Assembly (NCBI RefSeq): GCF_001426705.1
Contig: NZ_LMFC01000003.1
Coordinates: 356,995 to 420,994 of the forward strand
Length of the DNA stretch: 64,000 nt
Direction: 5' to 3'
Origin: Cellulomonas sp. Root485
Lineage (GTDB): Bacteria; Actinomycetota; Actinomycetes; Actinomycetales; Cellulomonadaceae
Part shown: positions 59,535 through 64,000 of the stretch, in pieces
How the letters are laid out: each line of letters begins with the position of its first letter
Numbering within the stretch: the first letter of the stretch is position 1
The notes under the pieces: generated by a model
Database searches by the model: none
Seen by the model: the letters and a program-made list of their open reading frames with translations, nothing else
What the model was told of the DNA's origin: nothing
Translations under genes and position numbers: made by a program

Positions 59535-61613
59535 GTGACTGTGCTGCAGGTGGTGTGTCTCGGGATCGTCGTCGTCGCGACCGTGGTCGGGGTCGCGATC
59601 TTTGCGCGGGGAGCGCGCGAGATCGTGCGGACCGTGCGGGTCGGACGTGCGGCCGGTGGGCGGTGGACGCCCGTGGGGCCGCGCCTGGCGACGCTGACCC
59701 GGGAGGTGCTCGGGCACGGGCGGTTCCAGCACCGGCCGGTGGTCAAGGTGGCGCACTGGGTGGTGATGGTCTCGTTCCCGATCCTGTTCCTCACCCTGGT
59801 CACCGGGTACGGGCAGGTGGTCGATCCGGCGTTCACGCTGCCGCTGATCGGGAGCTTCCCGCCGCTGGAATGGGTGATCGAGGCGATCGCCTGGCTGTCG
59901 CTGCTCGGCATCCTGGCGCTGATCACCCTGCGGATCCGGCTCGGTTCCCGGGCGAAGAGCTCGCGCTTCTTCGGGTCGAACCAGGGGCAGGCGTTCTTCG
60001 TCGAGGCGACCGTGCTCGCGGTCGTGCTGTGCGTGATCCTGCTGCGCGGGCTGGAGTACGCGCTCTACTCCGGGGACGCGTGGCACTTCCCGCTCACCGC
60101 CTGGTTCGGGGCGTCGTGGATCGGCGCGGCCCCGGCGACGCTGGAGAACGCGATCGTCGTGATCGCGACCGTGAAGATCGTCGTGTCGATGTCCTGGTTC
60201 GTCGTCGTCGGCCTGCAGCCCACGATGGGCGTCGCGTGGCACCGGTTCCTCGCGCTGGTCAACGTGTACGCCCGCCGCGACCCGCGCGGTGGCGTCGCAC
60301 TCGGTCCCCTCCAGCCGATGACTCTGGGAGGACAGCCCGTCGACCTCGCCGCACTGGAGGACCTTCCCGACGACGCCCGTCTCGGGGTCGGTGCCATCGA
60401 GGACTTCACCTGGAAGGGCCTGCTCGACTTCTCCACGTGCACCGAGTGCGGCCGCTGCCAGGACCAGTGCCCGGCGTGGGCGACGGGCAAGCCGCTGTCA
60501 CCGAAGCTCGTCACGCTGGCACTGCGGGACCACGCGGCGGCCACAGCGCCCTACCTGCAGGAGGGCTCGGCCGACCACTCCGGTCTCGACCTGCTCGGGA
60601 CCGGCGTCATCGACCCCGACGCCCTGTGGGCGTGCACCAGCTGCGGCGCGTGCGTGCAGCAGTGCCCGGTGGACATCGAGCACGTGGACGCGATCGTCGA
60701 CATGCGCCGCTACCAGGTGCTCATGGAGTCGGCGTTCCCCAAGGAGCTCGGCGGCACGTTCACCAAGCTGGAGCGGCAGGGCAACCCGTGGGGGCTGCCG
60801 GCGCGCAACCGCCTCAACTGGGCGAAGGGACTCGACTTCGAGGTGCCGGTGGTCGGTGTCGACGTCGAGTCGGCCGCCGAGGTCGACTACCTGTTCTGGG
60901 TCGGCTGCGCGGGCGCCTACGAGGACCGCGCGATCCGCACGACGAAGGCCGTCGCGGAGCTGCTGCACACCGCCGGCGTCAGCTTCGCGGTGCTGGGCGA
61001 CGGGGAGTCCTGCACCGGTGACCCCGCGCGACGGGCCGGCAACGAGCTGCTGTTCCAGATGCTCGCGAGCGGCAACGTCGAGATGCTCAACGAGGTCGGC
61101 GCGCAGCGGATCGTCGTCACCTGCGCCCACTGCTTCAACACCATCTCCCGCGAGTACCCACAGCTGGGCGGCCGGTACGAGGTGGTCCACCACACCGAGC
61201 TGCTGAACACCCTGGTCGCGGACGGCCGGCTGACGCTCCTCGAGCCGACCGACGAGCGCACCGTGACCTACCACGACCCCTGCTACCTGGGCCGGCACAA
61301 CCAGGTCTACTCCCCGCCGCGGGACCTGCTCGGCGCCATCCCCGGCGTCCAGGTCACGGAGATGCCCCGCAACCGCGAGCAGTCGTTCTGCTGCGGCGGC
61401 GGCGGTGCGCGCGTGTGGATGGAGGAGTCGATCGGCACCCGCATCGGTACCGCCCGTGCCGAGGAGGCCATCGCCACGGGCGCCGGCGTCATCGCGACCG
61501 CCTGCCCGTTCTGCACGGTCATGCTGTCCGACGGGGTCGCGGCGTCGCAGACTGTCGGGGTGCCCGAGGTCACCGACATCGCCCTGCTGCTGCTCGACCG
61601 GGTGCGCGAGTGA
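59535..61613 (+). CDS. Membrane-anchored Fe-S reductase (HdrD/Rv0338c-like, CCG domains)
   Basis: A 692-residue protein. The first 230 residues have about five helices, resembling the NarI/HdrE-like heme-b domain. Two 4Fe-4S centres follow: [12 protein letters not shown] (C302, C305, C308, C312) and [12 protein letters not shown] (C367, C370, C373, C377). Two CCG domains come next: CAGAYEDRA ... CAHCFN and CYLGRHN ... FCCGGGG (C619, C620) ... CPFC. This layout matches the mycobacterial Rv0338c and EtfQO-like reductases that pass electrons from a soluble donor to menaquinone. The GTG start at 59535 follows the repeat. The PNPOx gene overlaps its end. Confidence 0.92.
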   Translation: MTVLQVVCLGIVVVATVVGVAIFARGAREIVRTVRVGRAAGGRWTPVGPRLATLTREVLGHGRFQHRPVVKVAHWVVMVSFPILFLTLVTGYGQVVDPAFTLPLIGSFPPLEWVIEAIAWLSLLGILALITLRIRLGSRAKSSRFFGSNQGQAFFVEATVLAVVLCVILLRGLEYALYSGDAWHFPLTAWFGASWIGAAPATLENAIVVIATVKIVVSMSWFVVVGLQPTMGVAWHRFLALVNVYARRDPRGGVALGPLQPMTLGGQPVDLAALEDLPDDARLGVGAIEDFTWKGLLDFSTCTECGRCQDQCPAWATGKPLSPKLVTLALRDHAAATAPYLQEGSADHSGLDLLGTGVIDPDALWACTSCGACVQQCPVDIEHVDAIVDMRRYQVLMESAFPKELGGTFTKLERQGNPWGLPARNRLNWAKGLDFEVPVVGVDVESAAEVDYLFWVGCAGAYEDRAIRTTKAVAELLHTAGVSFAVLGDGESCTGDPARRAGNELLFQMLASGNVEMLNEVGAQRIVVTCAHCFNTISREYPQLGGRYEVVHHTELLNTLVADGRLTLLEPTDERTVTYHDPCYLGRHNQVYSPPRDLLGAIPGVQVTEMPRNREQSFCCGGGGARVWMEESIGTRIGTARAEEAIATGAGVIATACPFCTVMLSDGVAASQTVGVPEVTDIALLLLDRVRE

Positions 61614-62053
61614 CCGGGCCGCGCAGCACCGAGCAGCGTCGGCAGGACGCCCTCTACCGGCTCGGGCACGACGTCGACGCGTGGGTCGCGACCACCGACA
61701 CCGACACCGGCACACCCCGTCTGACGCCGCTGTCGTTCCTGTGGCACGACGAGGCACTGCTCTTCTCGACGTCGGCCGGCAGCCCGACCGCGCGGAACCT
61801 GGCGACCAACCCCTCGGTGCAGGTCGGCATCGGCCTGACGCGGGACGTCGTGCTCGTCCAGGGGACGGTCGAGACGCTCCCGGCGATCTCCGAGGAGCTC
61901 GGCGACGCGTTCGCGGCCAAGGCCGGTTTCGACCCGCGCACCCTGTCCACCGCCTACCCGTACTTCCGGCTCATGCCCCGCACGATCCAGGTGTGGCGCG
62001 AGGAGGACGAGCTGGCCGGCCGCTGGGTCATGCGCGGTGGGGTCTGGCAGTAG
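61610..62053 (+). CDS. Pyridoxamine 5'-phosphate oxidase-fold protein
   Basis: A 147-residue split-barrel flavin/F420-type protein with GTG start overlapping the previous stop (GTGA). The motif [61 protein letters not shown] is the PNPOx-like core: the arginine and [10 protein letters not shown] contact the cofactor phosphate. It lacks the residues that would prove true PNP oxidase activity. It is probably co-expressed with the Fe-S reductase. It ends nine bases before the convergent membrane protein gene. Confidence 0.88.
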   Translation: MTGPRSTEQRRQDALYRLGHDVDAWVATTDTDTGTPRLTPLSFLWHDEALLFSTSAGSPTARNLATNPSVQVGIGLTRDVVLVQGTVETLPAISEELGDAFAAKAGFDPRTLSTAYPYFRLMPRTIQVWREEDELAGRWVMRGGVWQ

Positions 62054-62062
62054 CGACGGGCG

Positions 62063-63487
62063 TCAGTCCCCGTAGCTGGTCTGCGGCGCCGCGGCGTACC
62101 TCCGCGGGCCGACGCCCAGCCCCGAGTACGCGGCCGGCTCCCCCGCGACGATCGTGCGCGTCGTACCCCGGACCGGGTCGATCGCGACGATCGAGCTCGT
62201 CGCGAGAGCGCCCGCTGCCGCCGTCGGTCGGAGCGTGGCCAGCAGCTCGGACCCGCGGACGTCGAAGACCTCGAGCGCGGGGGACCCGCCTGTGCTCAGG
62301 GGCGTGACGCCGTCGTCGGTGATCTCCCACCACGAGGCGACGCTCTCGGTCGGTCCGAAGCTGCCGGCGACGAGCCGGTCACCCACGCGCCACACGCCTG
62401 CCAGCCGCTCCGGCACGGGGAGTCCGACGAGCCGTCGTGGGGTGCCCGAGTCGACGCGCACCAGCCAGAGCTCGTTGTCCGCACTGCTGAGGGCGAAGTC
62501 CGTCTCGCCGCCGGGCGTGCACTCCATGAGCACGTGCAGGGCGTCCGCCCACATCCACACCCGGCAGGCATTGAGCCGGCCGAGGTAGGGCTTGGGCAGG
62601 ACGATCTGCTGGAGCCCGGCCGTCAGGAAGGCCCGCGGACCCGCGGCGTCGTTCACGACGACACGCATCCGGTCGGGACTCTGGATCCAGTGCGCCGTGC
62701 CGTACCAGGTGTCGAACGCGCCCGTCGTCGCGCGCACCGCACCATCGGCGCCGACCAGGCTCAGCTGCGCCGACGACGTGCTCCAGGAGGTTGCCAGGAC
62801 GTCGGAGCTGCCGTCGCCGACGAACTGCGCGCTGACCTCGTAGGTCGGTCCGACCGTCATCCCGAACCCCAGGCCAGGACCCGCCTCCCCGGTGTTCAGG
62901 TCGACCACGTGCACGGACGCGTCCTCCGCGATGGCCACCACGAGTGGGCTCCGTGGGAGCCAGTCGACGACGGTCCAGCCCCCGAGGTGGGCGGTGGGCA
63001 CCACGTACGGCTTCCCCTCGGGGCTCAGCAGGTACGTGGCGCCCGGGAGGATCGCCTTCTGCTCCTCGTCCAGAGCCTCGTAGCCGATCAGGGTCCACCC
63101 CTCGCCGGCCGCCTCCAGCATCCCCGGCGTCGCGGGCTCGGCACCCCGGAGCGCCGTGACCGTCGGCGTCGTCGGAGTGACGACAGGGGTCGGGGTGGGC
63201 GTCGGGGTCGGTGACGGTGTCGGTGTCGGCGTCGGTGCGGTGGTCGTGGGGGCCGGGACGGCGGGCGGTGGAGGCGTGCGGCTCCCGGAGAGGAGGACAC
63301 CGACGGTGACCGCGCCCACGACGGCGACGGTGGTGAGCACAGCGGAGCCGGTGCGGACGGCCCGGCGACGGGTCACCCGCCGGGCGAGCGACGCGGTCTC
63401 GACGACCTGGTCGGGCACGGACGCGTCAGCCGCGCGGCGCTGCGACTCGGCGAAGCCGCGGAGGGCGGCCGTGATGTCGTCGGTCAT
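62063..63487 (-). CDS. Membrane-anchored extracytoplasmic beta-propeller-like protein, possible anti-sigma partner
   Basis: A 474-residue protein. It has a cytoplasmic N-terminus of about 45 residues (MTDDITAALRGFAESQRRAADASVP ... RVTRRRAVR), one membrane helix at about 46-66, a Thr/Pro-rich linker of TPTP repeats at about 75-105, and a large beta-rich domain with WD40/propeller-like strands. The N-terminus is too short for a full ZAS anti-sigma domain, but the gene overlaps the sigma factor gene by four bases on the same strand, as anti-sigma genes do. It may sense the outside of the cell for that sigma factor. Confidence 0.75.
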   Translation of the reverse strand: MTDDITAALRGFAESQRRAADASVPDQVVETASLARRVTRRRAVRTGSAVLTTVAVVGAVTVGVLLSGSRTPPPPAVPAPTTTAPTPTPTPSPTPTPTPTPVVTPTTPTVTALRGAEPATPGMLEAAGEGWTLIGYEALDEEQKAILPGATYLLSPEGKPYVVPTAHLGGWTVVDWLPRSPLVVAIAEDASVHVVDLNTGEAGPGLGFGMTVGPTYEVSAQFVGDGSSDVLATSWSTSSAQLSLVGADGAVRATTGAFDTWYGTAHWIQSPDRMRVVVNDAAGPRAFLTAGLQQIVLPKPYLGRLNACRVWMWADALHVLMECTPGGETDFALSSADNELWLVRVDSGTPRRLVGLPVPERLAGVWRVGDRLVAGSFGPTESVASWWEITDDGVTPLSTGGSPALEVFDVRGSELLATLRPTAAAGALATSSIVAIDPVRGTTRTIVAGEPAAYSGLGVGPRRYAAAPQTSYGD

Positions 63488-64000
63488 CGTGCGCTCCTTC
63501 CCTGGTCGGTGACGCGGACCGACTCGAAGTCGTCCTGGTGATCGGGTGGCCCGACCTGCAGGGTGGTCCGCAGCTTGCCCGTCCCGTCGGAGAGGTAGCG
63601 CTTCACCGCTCCCTGCGACAGGTGCAGTGCCGCGGCGATCTCGGCGACCGGCAGGTCGTCGAAGTACCGCAGCACGACGCAGGCACGTTCCCGCGGGGTC
63701 AGGACCCGCAGCGCGGCACCGACGTCGGTCGCCGCGGCCGCCGCGTCCTCCGCCCCCGGCGCAGAGGACGCGCCGTCGAAGAGGTGCGCCTTGCCGCGCC
63801 AGGTCTGCCGCTTGCGCGTCTGGTCGAGGAACACCGTGCGGATGGCCTGGCGGACGTAGCCCTCGGCGGCGTGGACCTCGGTGACGGCGCGCGGCCGCGC
63901 GAACGTCCGCACGATCGCGTCGTGCACCAGGTCCTCGGCATCGCGGCGGTCCACGACGAACAGGCATGCGTACGCGACCAGTGCGGACCGCCGCTCCCGG
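63484..64000 (-). CDS. ECF-family sigma factor, SigE-type, 5' truncated by the window edge
   Basis: At least 171 residues are visible. Region 2 is partly in the window (RERRSALVAYACLFVVDRRDAEDLVHDAIVRTF, with the YVRQAIRTVFLDQTRKR DNA-melting part), and region 4 is LTPRERACVVLRYFDDLPVAEIAAALHLSQGAVKRYLSDGTGKL. The pattern fits the SigE/SACE-type ECF group of actinobacteria. Codons continue upstream past base 64000, so the true start lies outside. Its stop overlaps the start of the membrane protein gene, so the two form a unit. Target genes are unknown. Confidence 0.9.
   Translation of the reverse strand, partial: RERRSALVAYACLFVVDRRDAEDLVHDAIVRTFARPRAVTEVHAAEGYVRQAIRTVFLDQTRKRQTWRGKAHLFDGASSAPGAEDAAAAATDVGAALRVLTPRERACVVLRYFDDLPVAEIAAALHLSQGAVKRYLSDGTGKLRTTLQVGPPDHQDDFESVRVTDQGRSAR

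Noticed and set aside
57020..61021. 1333-codon plus-strand open frame across mrpA and into the Fe-S reductase
   Set aside because: It is antisense to mrpA and out of frame with the reductase; composition (His, Arg, Gln-rich) is that of a shadow frame.

Overview
The window is a stretch of very GC-rich chromosome from an actinobacterium, most likely Cellulomonas or a close relative. The strongest pointer is a secreted GH11 xylanase - CBM2 - NodB deacetylase - CBM2 protein, an architecture I associate with Cellulomonas fimi Xyn11A. Other pointers are an X2-type tail of a cellulase-like enzyme at the left edge, frequent GTG starts, F420-type enzymes and an Mrp antiporter with fused A and B subunits. 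I see no tRNA, rRNA, CRISPR array, insertion sequence or prophage; this reads as ordinary chromosome with many small regulatory cassettes.

Layout. 1-3.8 kb: plant-polysaccharide degradation (X2 fragment, xylanase/deacetylase) around an MDR oxidoreductase. 3.9-9.1 kb: a GlsB-like membrane protein, then a TetR regulator divergent from a DrrA-DrrB-DrrC-like drug-resistance operon. 9.2-16.7 kb: a second ABC exporter, two small-molecule enzymes, an AAA ATPase, a deazaflavin (F420) oxidoreductase, a PIN-domain protein, DinB and GNAT proteins and an SDR. 16.7-21 kb: a membrane-anchored MazF-like protein, an MFS exporter, and an arsenic cassette (ArsR-ArsC fusion, ArsC, APC permease). 21-28.7 kb: YciI protein, TetR/hydrolase pair, universal stress protein with two FluC/CrcB fluoride channels, an F420-NADP reductase-like protein, a caspase-like DUF6345-type protein with an unknown partner, and two methyltransferases. 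28.6-37.6 kb: a two-component system, SDRs, a zinc alcohol dehydrogenase, a TetR gene with three operator copies, DUF4386 and DUF2071 proteins, a DivIVA-motif membrane protein and a PadR regulator. 37.7-42.6 kb: an ArsR/VOC pair, four YciI (DGPF) genes leading into an ECF42-type sigma factor with a Pro/Ser/Thr repeat insertion, and an AbiEi/DUF559-like protein. 42.7-50.9 kb: MntH, YgjV-GNAT and GNAT proteins, and a thiamine ABC transporter (thiBPQ) behind a TPP riboswitch. 51-59.2 kb: a phytoene-desaturase-like flavoprotein and the mrpA(B)CDEFG operon. 59.5-64 kb: a membrane Fe-S reductase, a PNPOx-fold protein, and a sigma/anti-sigma-like pair running off the right edge.

Two themes recur. 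First, small autoregulated cassettes: several regulators have a palindrome lying over a recognisable -35/-10, and four appear to be translated from leaderless mRNAs. Second, a family of intergenic 'two forward, two inverted' repeats of about 70 bp occurs in two sequence versions (GAGATCGTGGG and CCGAACTCGGTGG); three of the four full copies of the first version lie between convergent genes. The least explained items are the caspase-like pair at 25.4-27.0 kb, the arsenic cassette with no recognisable arsenite pump, and the repeat family.
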